48,806 nucleotides of DNA from DATATV01 sp035551355 (GCA_035551355.1 DASZNF010000033.1:1-48806), one strand, 5' to 3'; counted from the stretch's first letter, positions 15,192-23,419 are shown. Made by a program: numbers and translations. Notes: generated by a model from the letters alone, not told the origin.

Positions 15192-16359
15192 GGGAGTCCT
15201 CCTGCGGGGCGGCCAGCCAGCGGCGCAGCTCCGCCCCGTGTTCGTCGAGTTCGGGCGGGGGCAGCCGGTAGTGGGCGGGGGTCTCGGAGAACCGGATCGG
15301 ATGGCGGGTGGTGGGCACCGCGCGCTCGCCCTCGCCGACTTCCACCACCGGGTCCAGGCCGAATCGTTCGGCCATGGCGAATCCGCCGTCGATGGTGTTG
15401 ATCGGCCCGCACGGCACGCCCACCGCGACCAGCGCGTCGAACCATTCGTTGGCGGTGCGGGTGCCCAGCCGTCCGGCCAGGATCGGGCGCAGTTGCCCGC
15501 GGTTGGCGGTGCGGTCGGCGTTGTGCGCGAACCGCGGGTCCTCGGCGATCTCCGGGATGCCCAGCACCTCGCACAGCTTACGGAACTGGCCGTCATTCGC
15601 CGCGGTCACAATGAGATCCTGATCGGCGGCGGGCAGCGGCTCGTAGGGGAACACGCTGGGGTGCGCGTTGCCCATCCGGTAGGGCACCACCCCGCCGGCC
15701 ACGTAGGCCGAGCTGTGGTTGACCAGGCCGGTCAGCGCCGAGGACAGCAGGTTGACCTCCACGTGCTGGCCCGCCCCGGTGGCGTCCCGGTGGCGCAGCG
15801 CGGCCAGAATGCCGATCACCGCGTGGTTCCCGGCCATCACGTCGAACACCGAGATGCCCGCCCGGTACGGCGGGCCGTCCGGATCGCCGGTCAGGCTCAT
15901 CAGCCCGGAGATGGCCTGCACCATCAGGTCGTAGCCGGGCACGTGTGCGCCGTCGCCGGAGCCGAACCCGCTGATCGAGGCGTACACCAGCCCGGTGTTG
16001 TGCGCGCGGACCGAGTCGTAGTCCAGGCCGAACCGGGCCAGGCCGCCGGGTTTGAAGTTCTCGATCAGCACATCGGACCGGCGGGCGAGTTCGCGGGCGG
16101 CCTCGGCGTCGGCGTCCTGGCGCAGGTCCAGCGCGATGGACCGCTTGCCTCGGTTGACGCCGAGAAAGTAGGTGGCGGTGTCCGCCCGCGCCGGTGGCGT
16201 CCAGGAGCGGGTCTCGTCGCCGGCCGGGCCCTCCACCTTGATCACCTCGGCGCCCAGGTCGGCGAGCAGCATGGTGGCGTAGGGGCCGGCCAGCACCCGG
16301 GAGAAGTCGGCGACCAGCAACCCGGCCAGCGGGCCCGAACCTGTGCCGCCATCCGCCAT
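15184..16359 (-). CDS. Family III CoA-transferase, first gene of the ring-cleavage operon
   Basis: This 391-residue CoA-transferase has LLVADFSRVLAGPYATM at the start, VIENFKPGG-type and GFGSGDGAHVPGYDL motifs, and the catalytic Asp at about 173 (ISVFDVMAGNH). A GAGGAGGG ribosome site stands just before the ATG. It is followed by the lyase (8-base overlap), LigB, LigA and a second CoA-transferase, all on the minus strand. A plausible role is activating the acid formed after ring cleavage so that the neighbouring lyase can cut it. That pathway order is inference. A probable IclR operator lies 25-40 bases upstream. Confidence 0.9.
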   Translation of the reverse strand: MADGGTGSGPLAGLLVADFSRVLAGPYATMLLADLGAEVIKVEGPAGDETRSWTPPARADTATYFLGVNRGKRSIALDLRQDADAEAARELARRSDVLIENFKPGGLARFGLDYDSVRAHNTGLVYASISGFGSGDGAHVPGYDLMVQAISGLMSLTGDPDGPPYRAGISVFDVMAGNHAVIGILAALRHRDATGAGQHVEVNLLSSALTGLVNHSSAYVAGGVVPYRMGNAHPSVFPYEPLPAADQDLIVTAANDGQFRKLCEVLGIPEIAEDPRFAHNADRTANRGQLRPILAGRLGTRTANEWFDALVAVGVPCGPINTIDGGFAMAERFGLDPVVEVGEGERAVPTTRHPIRFSETPAHYRLPPPELDEHGAELRRWLAAPQEDSRG

Positions 16360-16383
16360 CTGACAACCCTCCTCGGCCGACTG

Positions 16384-16399
16384 GCGGACAGATGTCCGC
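16384..16399. promoter_or_regulatory. Probable IclR operator before the ring-cleavage operon
   Basis: GCGGACAGATGTCCGC is a perfect 7-2-7 palindrome between the iclR stop and the first CoA-transferase start. It shares 13 of 16 positions with the palindrome at 17424-17439 upstream of the two short ORFs. Binding by the neighbouring IclR protein is inference. Confidence 0.6.
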
Positions 16400-16444
16400 T
16401 CAACGGATTGTTCGTTGCCGGGCGGCGTGGCGTCAAGCTTCGGG

Positions 16445-17254
16445 TCAGCGCGGCGGCACCGTGGTCACCTGGGGGACGGTGTCCCGGCGGGCGAAGTCGG
16501 CGCTGATCTCCCCCGCGGCCCGCAGCAGCAGCGGCAGGTGATGGCCGACCAGCCGGTCCACCGGGGTCTCGGCGGCGTGCACGTTGACATTCACCGCGGC
16601 GATCACCCGGCCCGCCCCGTCGCGCAGCGGCGCGGCCACCGAGCGGATGCCCAGAGCCAGTTGCTCGTCGGTCAGCGCCCAGCCCCGGGCCCGCACCTCC
16701 CGCAGCACCGCGTCCCGCTCGGCCCGGTCGGGCTGCCAGCGCGGCAGCAGGCCCGAACGAGTCGGCTCGGCCAGCACCTTGTCCAGTTCGTCGGGTTCCA
16801 GCGCGGCCAGCACCACCTTGCCCAGCGAGGTCGGCAGCGCCGGGAAGCGGGTGCCGATCTGCACGGCCAGAGCCACGATCTTGGGCACCGCGACCCGGGA
16901 CACATAGACGATGTCCGAGCCGTCGAGCTGGGCGATCGAGCAGGATTCGTTGGTCTGCGCGGACAGCCGTTCCAGATGCGGCCGGGCGATGTCCCACAGG
17001 CCCAGCGAGCGCACGTAGGCCACACCGAGGTCCAGCACCCGCGGGGTGAGCGCGAACCCACGGGTGCCGCTGCGCACATAGCCCAGCTGCTCCAGGGTGA
17101 GCAGGATGCGCCGGGCGGTGGGCCGGGCCAGGCCGGTCGCGGTGGCCACCTCGGTCAGCGACATGGCCGGCACGCCCGGCCGGAACGCCGCGATCACCTC
17201 CAGGCCGCGGGCCAGCGCCTCGATGAAGTCCGGTCCGGCGCCCTCGCGTGGCAT
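16445..17254 (-). CDS. IclR-family transcriptional regulator
   Basis: This 269-residue protein has an N-terminal winged helix (FIEALARGLEVIAAF, then SLTEVATATGLARPTARRILLTLEQLGYV at about 32-60) and a C-terminal IclR effector domain (LSAQTNESCSIAQLDGSD, LPTSLGKVVLAAL, and a GIRSVAAPL block). Members such as PcaR and PobR control aromatic acid catabolism. It stands immediately upstream of the CoA-transferase/LigAB operon on the same strand and is divergent from two short ORFs. Palindromes with CGGACA/TGTCCG half-sites occur on both sides of the gene, which points to control of both units and of itself. Confidence 0.92.
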   Translation of the reverse strand: MPREGAGPDFIEALARGLEVIAAFRPGVPAMSLTEVATATGLARPTARRILLTLEQLGYVRSGTRGFALTPRVLDLGVAYVRSLGLWDIARPHLERLSAQTNESCSIAQLDGSDIVYVSRVAVPKIVALAVQIGTRFPALPTSLGKVVLAALEPDELDKVLAEPTRSGLLPRWQPDRAERDAVLREVRARGWALTDEQLALGIRSVAAPLRDGAGRVIAAVNVNVHAAETPVDRLVGHHLPLLLRAAGEISADFARRDTVPQVTTVPPR

Positions 17255-17308
17255 CTGCGGCCCCCTGCTCCGTCGTCGTCGGCTCGTCCGCGCAGCTTAA
17301 CGCGGTTG

Positions 17309-17325
17309 TGTCCGGTAGCCGGACA
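17309..17325. promoter_or_regulatory. Palindrome upstream of iclR
   Basis: TGTCCGG and CCGGACA flank a TAG spacer, forming a perfect 7-3-7 palindrome 55 bases upstream of the iclR start. The half-sites are those of the other two CGGACA/TGTCCG palindromes, but in the opposite arrangement. Autoregulation of iclR would be expected from such a site. Confidence 0.5.
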
Positions 17326-17423
17326 ACCGGTGCCCACCTGGTGTTTCCACCGGTCGCCCAGCGAGATTGACCGGCCACTCGGCACCGGAGCAGAGGAGCT
17401 GCCACTTCGAGGATGACCGCGAT

Positions 17424-17439
17424 GCGGACAGTCGTCCGA
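17424..17439. promoter_or_regulatory. Probable IclR operator before the short ORFs
   Basis: GCGGACAGTCGTCCGA contains a perfect CGGAC-4-GTCCG dyad and matches the operator before the CoA-transferase operon at 13 of 16 positions. It ends 31 bases before the ATG of the 41-residue ORF, which places that ORF in the same predicted regulon. Confidence 0.5.
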
Positions 17440-17470
17440 ATCTGATCGCACGGGTGCGGGAGTGTGGGCG

Positions 17471-17596
17471 ATGGCTGAGCGGCACGACACCGGCGACACC
17501 GGCGACGGCCGCCCGGTGGTCCTGCGCGGCGGCACCGTGCTGGTCAACCCCTACACCTACACCGAATACCAGTCGGCCGGCACCCACGGAAACTGA
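17471..17596 (+). CDS. Small ORF of 41 residues, unknown
   Basis: From ATG 17471 to TGA 17594-17596 the frame encodes a 41-residue peptide with an acidic start (MAERHDTGDTGDG), a hydrophobic centre (RPVVLRGGTVLVNP) and a Tyr/Thr-rich end (YTYTEYQSAGTHGN). About 90% of its codons end in G or C, as in real genes here, and GGGAG stands 8-12 bases upstream. I do not recognise a family. RPVVLRGGTVL resembles amidohydrolase N-termini, so it could be the stub of a decayed amidohydrolase; a regulatory or precursor peptide is the other possibility. Confidence 0.45.
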   Translation: MAERHDTGDTGDGRPVVLRGGTVLVNPYTYTEYQSAGTHGN

Positions 17597-17621
17597 AAGT
17601 CGTTACCGGGCAAGGACTCCG

Positions 17622-17699
17622 ATGCCGCCCAGGCAGGAGGAGACGGTGTGGTCGATCCCGGCCGCGCACCACCTGGCCTGCGCCGTTCGGGCGGCGTGA
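17622..17699 (+). CDS. Small ORF of 25 residues, unknown
   Basis: ATG 17622 opens a 25-codon frame (MPPRQEETVWSIPAAHHLAC and five more residues) with almost only G/C third positions. AAGGA lies 5 bases before the ATG. Inside the frame AGGAGGAGACG precedes a GTG at 17646, so an even shorter 17-residue product is possible. It is 25 bases after the 41-residue ORF and on the same strand, so they may be co-transcribed. I recognise no family; it may be part of a decayed gene. Confidence 0.3.
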   Translation: MPPRQEETVWSIPAAHHLACAVRAA

Positions 17700-17788
17700 C
17701 CCGCGTCCAATGGTGAGCGCGGTTACAACGGTTTCGGTGACAACCCGGCTATCCTGCGTTTCTGACCGTCAGTAAGGTGAGGAACCGG

Positions 17789-18241
17789 ATGGAAAGCCAG
17801 CTCGTCCCGCCCGCGGTGCGCCCGGACCCGGCGCGCACCGAGCGCCACCACTACCCGCAGTGGCAGGAGATCGCCACCCGGTTCGGCGATCTGGACCCGT
17901 TGGGACACGTGAACAACGTGGCGGTGGCCCGGCTGTACGAGGAGTCCCGCGTCCGGTTCGCGCAGACCATCTCCGAACGCACCCAGGGCGGGCTGGAGCG
18001 CGTGGTGCTGGCCGCGCTGAGCCTGAACTTCCTCGGCGAGACGGTGTATCCGGAGCCGGTCGAGGTGGGCCTGGGTGTGGTGCGCGTCGGCCGGTCGTCC
18101 TGGCAGTTCGCGCAGGCGCTCTACCAGCACGGCAAGTGCGTCGGCCTGGCCGATTCCACCATCGTGCACGCGCCGCTGGACGGGCCCAGCCCGCTGCCCG
18201 GCCCGGTCCGCGCCGAACTGGAGAAATTGCTGCTGACCTGA
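17789..18241 (+). CDS. Hot-dog fold acyl-CoA thioesterase (4HBT type)
   Basis: This 150-residue protein has the 4-hydroxybenzoyl-CoA thioesterase pattern TRFGDLDPLGHVNNVAVARLYEESR-like block at about residues 30-53, where the Asp and the GHVNN turn form the active site. It should hydrolyse an acyl-CoA in the cytoplasm. The ATG at 17789 follows GTGAGGA and is preferred to the in-frame GTG at 17777, which lies in the ribosome site. It sits downstream of the two short ORFs and upstream of a GntR regulator. Its acyl substrate is unknown; removal of CoA from an intermediate of the nearby CoA pathway is a possibility. Confidence 0.88.
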   Translation: MESQLVPPAVRPDPARTERHHYPQWQEIATRFGDLDPLGHVNNVAVARLYEESRVRFAQTISERTQGGLERVVLAALSLNFLGETVYPEPVEVGLGVVRVGRSSWQFAQALYQHGKCVGLADSTIVHAPLDGPSPLPGPVRAELEKLLLT

Positions 18242-18316
18242 GCGCGCCGGATCCGGCCCGCGGTCACGGGTTGGGTTATCCTTTCGCACACCCCGCGGCG
18301 AAGGTGAGATGGCGGC

Positions 18317-19099
18317 GTGAGCCAGGCGCGTGACGGGCGGCCGGTCGAGCAGCGCGACAGCCGCGTCCGGCCGCGGAAGATGGCCGATCTGATCGCCGAT
18401 CGCATCCGGGCGCAGATCGCCGACGGCGCGCTGGCCGACGGCGAATGGCTGCCCACCGAACCCACCCTGATGGCCCGGTTCGGCGTGTCCCGGCCGACCC
18501 TGCGCGAGGCGTTCCGGTTGCTGGAGGCCGATTCCCTGATCACCATCCGGCGCGGCCCGCCCGGCGGCGCGCGGGTCACCGTGCCCGGCCCCGAGGCCGC
18601 GGCCGGCCGGTTCGGCCTGCTGCTCAGCCTGTCCGGCGCCACCCTGCACGACGTGTACGAGGCGCGGCTGGTGATCGAGCCGCCCGCGGCGCGTCGGCTG
18701 GCCGAGCGCGGCACCGTGGCCGACCGCAGGCAACTGGCCGCCCACCTCGAGGAACTGCGGGCCCGCTTGGACGATCCGGCGGCGTTCGGCCGGCTGGCCG
18801 GCGAATTCCACCTGCGCCTGGTCGAACTGTCCGGCAACCGGACACTGTCCGCGGTGATCGGCATGCTGACCGAGATCATCACCCAGCACGTGGGCCGCGG
18901 CTACTCGCAGAACTCCCGCCCGGCCGAGGACATCGCCACCGACCACCGCCGCGCGCTGCGCTCCTACGAGCGGCTGGTCGAGCACATCAATGCCCGCGAT
19001 GGTGAGGCGGCGGAACGGTTCTGGCTCAAGCACCTGCGCGCGGTGCGGCCGTACCTGTTGCAGGACAACGACAATCAGGTCGTCGACCTATTGCACTGA
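18317..19099 (+). CDS. GntR-family regulator, FadR (FCD) subtype
   Basis: The 260-residue protein has an N-terminal winged helix (LIADRIRAQIADGALADGEWLPTEPTLMARFGVSRPTLREAFRLLE spans about residues 25-70) and an all-helical FCD domain whose metal/ligand residues are seen in YEARLVIEPPAARR, FHLRLVELSGNRT and DHRRALRSYERLVEHINARD. FCD regulators usually sense carboxylates or acyl-CoA-related ligands. It is convergent with the MBL-fold gene, with only four bases between stops. Targets could include the thioesterase or MBL gene; I saw no clear operator. Confidence 0.92.
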   Translation: MSQARDGRPVEQRDSRVRPRKMADLIADRIRAQIADGALADGEWLPTEPTLMARFGVSRPTLREAFRLLEADSLITIRRGPPGGARVTVPGPEAAAGRFGLLLSLSGATLHDVYEARLVIEPPAARRLAERGTVADRRQLAAHLEELRARLDDPAAFGRLAGEFHLRLVELSGNRTLSAVIGMLTEIITQHVGRGYSQNSRPAEDIATDHRRALRSYERLVEHINARDGEAAERFWLKHLRAVRPYLLQDNDNQVVDLLH

Positions 19100-19103
19100 G
19101 CTT

Positions 19104-20195
19104 TCAGGACTCCGGCGGCACGACCCGGACCGCGCCGTCCTGGTTGCCCTGGAACGCCAGCTTTCCCTGTTGCACCAGGTGATTGGCGTGCGAGGCGGTC
19201 TCGGCCAGTGCGGCGTACCGCATCCGGCCGATGTCCCGCCACGGGCGCGACCAGGTCAGGTTTTCGGCCAACTGCCACATGTTCGGCGCGCCAAGCTCGG
19301 TCACCACCTTCACCAGCTCCTGGCAGCGCTCCTCGTGGTGAGCCTGGAGTTGTCCGGCCCGCGCCCGCAGGCCGCGGAACCGGTACTCGTGCGCGGGCAG
19401 CGCGTCGTGGTCGTCGTAGTCGGCCACCTTGTCCAGCGAGCCGATGAACTTGCCCAGCGGATCGCCGGTCAGCCCGGGCTGCAACCCGATGTTCGGGGTG
19501 ATCCGGGGCAGCACGTGGTCGCCGGTGAGCAGCAGTCGCGCATCCGGCTCCTGCAGGCACAGGTGGCCGGGCGTGTGGCCGGGAGTCCAGATGGCGCGCA
19601 GCCGCCGGCCCGGCAGGGGTGCCAGATCGCCGTCCTCCAGCAGCACGTCCGGCTCGGCCAGCACCAGCTCGGCGGCCGGGCGGGAACGCTGCTCAGGCGG
19701 GCCGAGCAGCGCGGTGATGTCCTCCTCGGGGGCGCCGCCGGCGCGCAGCACGGTGGCCATCCCCTCGCCCGCGTCGGAGCCCTTGAGCAGCCGGTGCGGC
19801 AGGTTGTCGCGTTCGGCCGGATGCATGGCGACCCAGGCGCCGGACGCCTCCCGCAGCCGGCCGGACAGGCCGTGGTGGTCGGGGTGGATGTGGGTGGCGA
19901 TGATGCCGAGCACGTCGCCGACCGAAACGCCGGCCGTGGCCAGGCCGTCGCACAGCACCTGCCAGCCGTCCTCGTGGTCCCAGCCGGGGTCGACCACGAC
20001 CACGCCCTGGTCGCCCGGGACCAGGTAGCACAGGGTGTAGCGCAGCGGGTTGTCCGGGATGGGGACCGGAATCGACCACAGGCCGCCGCCGATGCGCTCC
20101 ACCGGCGGCAACGTGCGCTGCTGCCATGCCTCGTGCTGCGCCGTGCCGAGCACGCGGATCCCGGTCACGCCGGCTTCCGCTGGGTTCGCTGCCAT
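19104..20195 (-). CDS. MBL-fold metallo-hydrolase
   Basis: This 363-residue protein has the metallo-beta-lactamase zinc motif THIHPDHHG (His102, His104, Asp106, His107), a later TPGHTPGHLCL with the next His ligand, and LLTGDHVLP with the bridging Asp. The C-terminal 100 residues add a winged-helix-like domain seen in the LACTB2/RNase Z-like subgroup. The start at ATG 20195 follows GGTGGAG; a longer frame would need a TTG start. Known relatives include hydrolytic thioesterase- and lactonase-like enzymes, so the substrate is open. It is divergent from the racemase gene across a 161-base intergenic region. Confidence 0.85.
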   Translation of the reverse strand: MAANPAEAGVTGIRVLGTAQHEAWQQRTLPPVERIGGGLWSIPVPIPDNPLRYTLCYLVPGDQGVVVVDPGWDHEDGWQVLCDGLATAGVSVGDVLGIIATHIHPDHHGLSGRLREASGAWVAMHPAERDNLPHRLLKGSDAGEGMATVLRAGGAPEEDITALLGPPEQRSRPAAELVLAEPDVLLEDGDLAPLPGRRLRAIWTPGHTPGHLCLQEPDARLLLTGDHVLPRITPNIGLQPGLTGDPLGKFIGSLDKVADYDDHDALPAHEYRFRGLRARAGQLQAHHEERCQELVKVVTELGAPNMWQLAENLTWSRPWRDIGRMRYAALAETASHANHLVQQGKLAFQGNQDGAVRVVPPES

Positions 20196-20356
20196 CACTC
20201 CACCGGCTCTCTGGATGTCCTCTGTCCACAATAAAATGCGATCCTGGTGGCGCTCAACGAGTGTTGGGTCACCAAAACAGAAGATCCGAGTCGAGTTTAG
20301 TTAGATAATCCAACGCCGGACGGGCGTGGGATGGGTCGGGAGAAGGGGCTTAGCGC
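20196..20356. promoter_or_regulatory. Divergent promoter region between MBL and racemase genes
   Basis: This 161-base region is distinctly A/T-rich compared with its surroundings. GATAAT at 20305-20310 is a good -10 element for rightward transcription of the racemase gene. I could not pick a matching -35 or an operator with confidence. Confidence 0.35.
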
Positions 20357-21451
20357 ATGTCGGGTCCGCTGGACGGGATGCGGGTGATCGAACTGGCCGG
20401 GATCGGCCCCGGGCCGCACGCGGCCATGGTGCTGGCCGATCTGGGGGCCGACGTGGTGCGGGTCGAGCGCCCGGCGACCGGGTTCGACCCGACCGGCGAC
20501 CACGCCGACCACCTGCTGCGCAACCGCCGCTCGGTGGCCGCAGACCTCAAGTCCGAGGAGGGCCGGGCGCTGGTGCTGCGCCTGGTCGGCCGGGCCGACG
20601 TGCTGCTGGAAGGGTTCCGGCCCGGGGTGGCCGAGCGGCTGGGCGTGGGGCCGCAACAGTGCCACGAGGTCAACCCCGGGCTGGTGTACGGGCGGATGAC
20701 CGGGTGGGGGCAGGACGGGCCGCTGGCCCAGCAGGCCGGGCACGACATCAACTACATCTCGCTGACCGGCGCTCTGCACGCCATCGGGCGGCCCGGCGAG
20801 CGCCCGCCGGTGCCGCTGAACCTGGTCGGCGACTTCGGTGGCGGCTCCATGTTCCTGGTCGCCGGGGTGCTGGCCGCGCTGTGGGAGCGGCAGGGCTCCG
20901 GGGTCGGCCAGGTGGTGGACGCGGCCATGGTCGACGGGGCGAGCGTGCTGGCCCAGATGATGTGGGCCTTCCGGGGCGTCGGCCAGTGGTCCGACGAGCG
21001 CGGCGCCAACCTCCTCGACGGCGGGGCGCCCTACTACGACACCTACACCTGCGCCGACGGCCGGTTCATCGCGGTCGGTGCGCTCGAATCGAAGTTCTAC
21101 GCGGCATTCCTGGCCGGTCTGGGCCTCGCCGGCGAAGACCTCCCCGGCCAGCACGACCGGGCCGGCTGGCCGCGGCTGCGAGCCCGGTTCACCGAGGTCA
21201 TCGTCGGCCGCACCCGGGACGAGTGGGCCGAAACCTTCGCCGGCACGGACGCCTGCGTGACGCCGGTCCTGTCGTTCGCCGAGGCGGTCGGGCACCCGCA
21301 CCTGGCGGCGCGGGAGACGCTGATCTCGGTGCAGGGAGTGGAGCAGGCCGCGCCCGCGCCGCGGTTCTCGCGGACGCCGGCGGGCAAGCCGTCGGCGCCG
21401 GTGGCGCCGGGGGCGGACACGGAGGCGGTGCTGGCGGACTGGAACGCCTGA
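20357..21451 (+). CDS. mcr: Alpha-methylacyl-CoA racemase (family III CoA-transferase fold)
   Basis: The enzyme interconverts (2R)- and (2S)-2-methylacyl-CoA esters, needed for beta-oxidation of branched fatty acids and sterol side chains. The 364-residue protein has LDGMRVIELAGIGPGPHAAM at the start and the racemase catalytic pair in the expected places: His129 in QQAGHDINYISLTGAL and Asp159 in NLVGDFGGGSM (His126 and Asp156 in the mycobacterial enzyme). These residues separate it from the true CoA-transferases in this window. It is transcribed alone, divergent from the MBL-fold gene. Confidence 0.92.
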   Translation: MSGPLDGMRVIELAGIGPGPHAAMVLADLGADVVRVERPATGFDPTGDHADHLLRNRRSVAADLKSEEGRALVLRLVGRADVLLEGFRPGVAERLGVGPQQCHEVNPGLVYGRMTGWGQDGPLAQQAGHDINYISLTGALHAIGRPGERPPVPLNLVGDFGGGSMFLVAGVLAALWERQGSGVGQVVDAAMVDGASVLAQMMWAFRGVGQWSDERGANLLDGGAPYYDTYTCADGRFIAVGALESKFYAAFLAGLGLAGEDLPGQHDRAGWPRLRARFTEVIVGRTRDEWAETFAGTDACVTPVLSFAEAVGHPHLAARETLISVQGVEQAAPAPRFSRTPAGKPSAPVAPGADTEAVLADWNA

Positions 21452-21493
21452 GCCGGAGCGGCGGTCGTGGTTGGCCGGGGCGCCCGGCACGCA

Positions 21494-22357
21494 TCACGCC
21501 AGGCCGCGGATGGCCCGGGCCGGCAGCAACGTCCCCGCGATCGCCGCCGCCATGTCCACCACATGCCGGGTCTGGCGGACCTCATGAGCCCGGAACATCG
21601 CCGCCCCACCCGCCGCGGCGATCGCGGTCGCGGCCAGTGTCCCGTCGACCCGCTCGGTCAGCCCGACGCCGAGCGTTTCGCCCACGAAGTCCTTGTTGGA
21701 CAACGCCATCAGCACGGGCCAGCCGGTCGCGGTCAGCTCGTCCATGCGGCGCAGCAGAGCCAGGCCGTGCCAGGTGTTCTTGCCGAAGTCGTGGGTGGGG
21801 TCGATCAGCACGCCCTCGCGGGGCACGCCCAGCGCGACGACCTCCTCGGCCTGGCGGGTGGTCTGCTCGATCACGTCGGTGACCACGTCCGGGTAGTGGA
21901 CGCGGAACGGTCGCGACCTGGGCGCCGCTCCCCCGGTGTGCGAGCACACGTAACCGGCGCCGAACTCGGCGGCGATCTCGGCCAGTTTCGGGTCGGCGCC
22001 GGCCCAGGTGTCGTTGAGCAGGTCGGCGCCTTCCTCGCAGGCCAGCCGGCCGACCTCGTGCCGCCAGGTGTCGACGCTGATGGCGAGCTCCGGGAACTCG
22101 GTCCGCACGGCGGCCACGAAGGGCACCACCCGGTGGACCTCCTCGGCCACATCGACATCGTCGCCGGGGCCGGCCTTCACTCCCCCGATGTCGACCAGGT
22201 CGGCGCCTTCGGCGACGGCGCGGCGGACCGCGGCCATGGCGCGCTCGTCGGTGAAGGTGGCGCCCCGGTCGTAGAACGAGTCCGGGGTGCGGTTGACGAT
22301 CGCCATCACCAGCGCGCGGTCGCCCACCATCGCCCGACCCCGGAACTTCAAGCCCAC
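21494..22357 (-). CDS. folP2: Dihydropteroate synthase homologue FolP2
   Basis: This 287-residue TIM-barrel protein has MAIVNRTPDSFYD (18-30), DIGGVKAGPG, SVDTWR, NDTWAG, IDPTHDFGKNT and VLMALSNKDFVGETLGV, matching mycobacterial FolP2 rather than FolP1. In mycobacteria FolP2 lacks measurable dihydropteroate synthase activity, so a folate role is not certain. The GTG start at 22357 follows GGAGG at nine bases; the frame is open further upstream but then covers the divergent promoter. It is divergent from gpgS, the same pairing as Rv1207-Rv1208. Confidence 0.9.
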   Translation of the reverse strand: MGLKFRGRAMVGDRALVMAIVNRTPDSFYDRGATFTDERAMAAVRRAVAEGADLVDIGGVKAGPGDDVDVAEEVHRVVPFVAAVRTEFPELAISVDTWRHEVGRLACEEGADLLNDTWAGADPKLAEIAAEFGAGYVCSHTGGAAPRSRPFRVHYPDVVTDVIEQTTRQAEEVVALGVPREGVLIDPTHDFGKNTWHGLALLRRMDELTATGWPVLMALSNKDFVGETLGVGLTERVDGTLAATAIAAAGGAAMFRAHEVRQTRHVVDMAAAIAGTLLPARAIRGLA

Positions 22358-22476
22358 GACCCGCCACCTCCGCGTAGTGTCCGCGCGAACCGTGACCGCG
22401 GCCACACCGTCGATGACCTGGGAAATCGGTTCGCCTGGGTACGATTTTTTCATGACCGTACGACCAGGGACGAGCC

Positions 22477-23409
22477 GTGCTGGCTGACACCGAGACGTGG
22501 CTGGCCACGCACACCTGGCACGATCCGCAGTGGACACTCGCCGAACTGTTGCGGGCCAAGGGAAATCGTACCGTCAGCGTGGTGTTGCCCGCACTGAACG
22601 AGGAAGCCACCGTGGCCGAGGTGGTGGCCACGGTGCTGCCGCTGGTGGGCACCCTGGTGGACGAGTGCGTGGTGGTCGACTCCGGGTCGACCGACGACAC
22701 CGTGACAGTCGCCCGGGCGGCCGGGGCGCGGGTGGTCGGGCAGGGCGAGGTGTTGCCCGAACTGCCCGCCCGGCCGGGCAAGGGTGAGGTGTTGTGGCGG
22801 GCGCTGGCCGCGACCACCGGCGATCTGCTGGTCTTCCTGGACTCCGACCTGGTCGATCCGGATCCCGGGTTCGTGCCCGCGTTGCTCGGGCCGCTGCTCA
22901 CGCGGGACGAGGTCGCCCTGGTCAAAGGGTTCTACCGGCGGCCGCTGCGGATCGAGAACGAGGAGTCGGGCACCGGCGGCGGCCGGGTCACCGAGCTGCT
23001 GGCCCGACCGGTGCTCGCCGCGCTGCGCCCGGAGCTGTCCGGGGTGATCCAGCCGCTGGGCGGCGAGTACGCGGTCCGCCGCGAGCTGGCCGAGTCGCTG
23101 CCGTTCGCGCCGGGCTACGGGGTGGAGATCGGGCTGTTGCTGGACACCCACAGCCGGCTGGGCTTGGCCGGGCTGGCGCAGGTCAACCTGGGCGTGCGCA
23201 AGCACCGCAACCGCAATCTGCAACAACTGGGCGTGATGGCCCGGCAGATCCTGGGCACCGCGCTGTCCCGCTGCGTGCCCGGCGCGGCCGTCGACGCCGC
23301 CGAGTTCACTCAGTTCGTGCAGGTCGGCGGGGAATGGCTGCCGCGGGAGCACGAGGTGGCGCTGGCCGACCGGCCGCCGATGCGGGACACCCGCACGCCC
23401 GCATCCTGA
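22477..23409 (+). CDS. gpgS: Glucosyl-3-phosphoglycerate synthase
   Basis: GpgS joins glucose from an NDP-sugar to 3-phosphoglycerate, the first step towards glucosylglycerate and, in mycobacteria, methylglucose lipopolysaccharides. The 310-residue GT81-type protein has VSVVLPALNEEATV at 33-46, VVVDSGSTDDT, the FLDSDLVDPDP metal site, KGFYRRP, and the GYGVEIGLLLDT motif. The start is GTG 22477, with GGGACGAG just upstream. A strong hairpin follows the stop. The adjacent folP2 supports the assignment. Confidence 0.94.
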   Translation: MLADTETWLATHTWHDPQWTLAELLRAKGNRTVSVVLPALNEEATVAEVVATVLPLVGTLVDECVVVDSGSTDDTVTVARAAGARVVGQGEVLPELPARPGKGEVLWRALAATTGDLLVFLDSDLVDPDPGFVPALLGPLLTRDEVALVKGFYRRPLRIENEESGTGGGRVTELLARPVLAALRPELSGVIQPLGGEYAVRRELAESLPFAPGYGVEIGLLLDTHSRLGLAGLAQVNLGVRKHRNRNLQQLGVMARQILGTALSRCVPGAAVDAAEFTQFVQVGGEWLPREHEVALADRPPMRDTRTPAS

Positions 23410-23419
23410 TGCGCGAAAA

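Noticed and set aside
22452..22487. 11-codon ORF overlapping the gpgS start as a leader peptide
   Set aside because: The ATG has no ribosome site and the sequence contains no codon run or hairpin suggesting attenuation.
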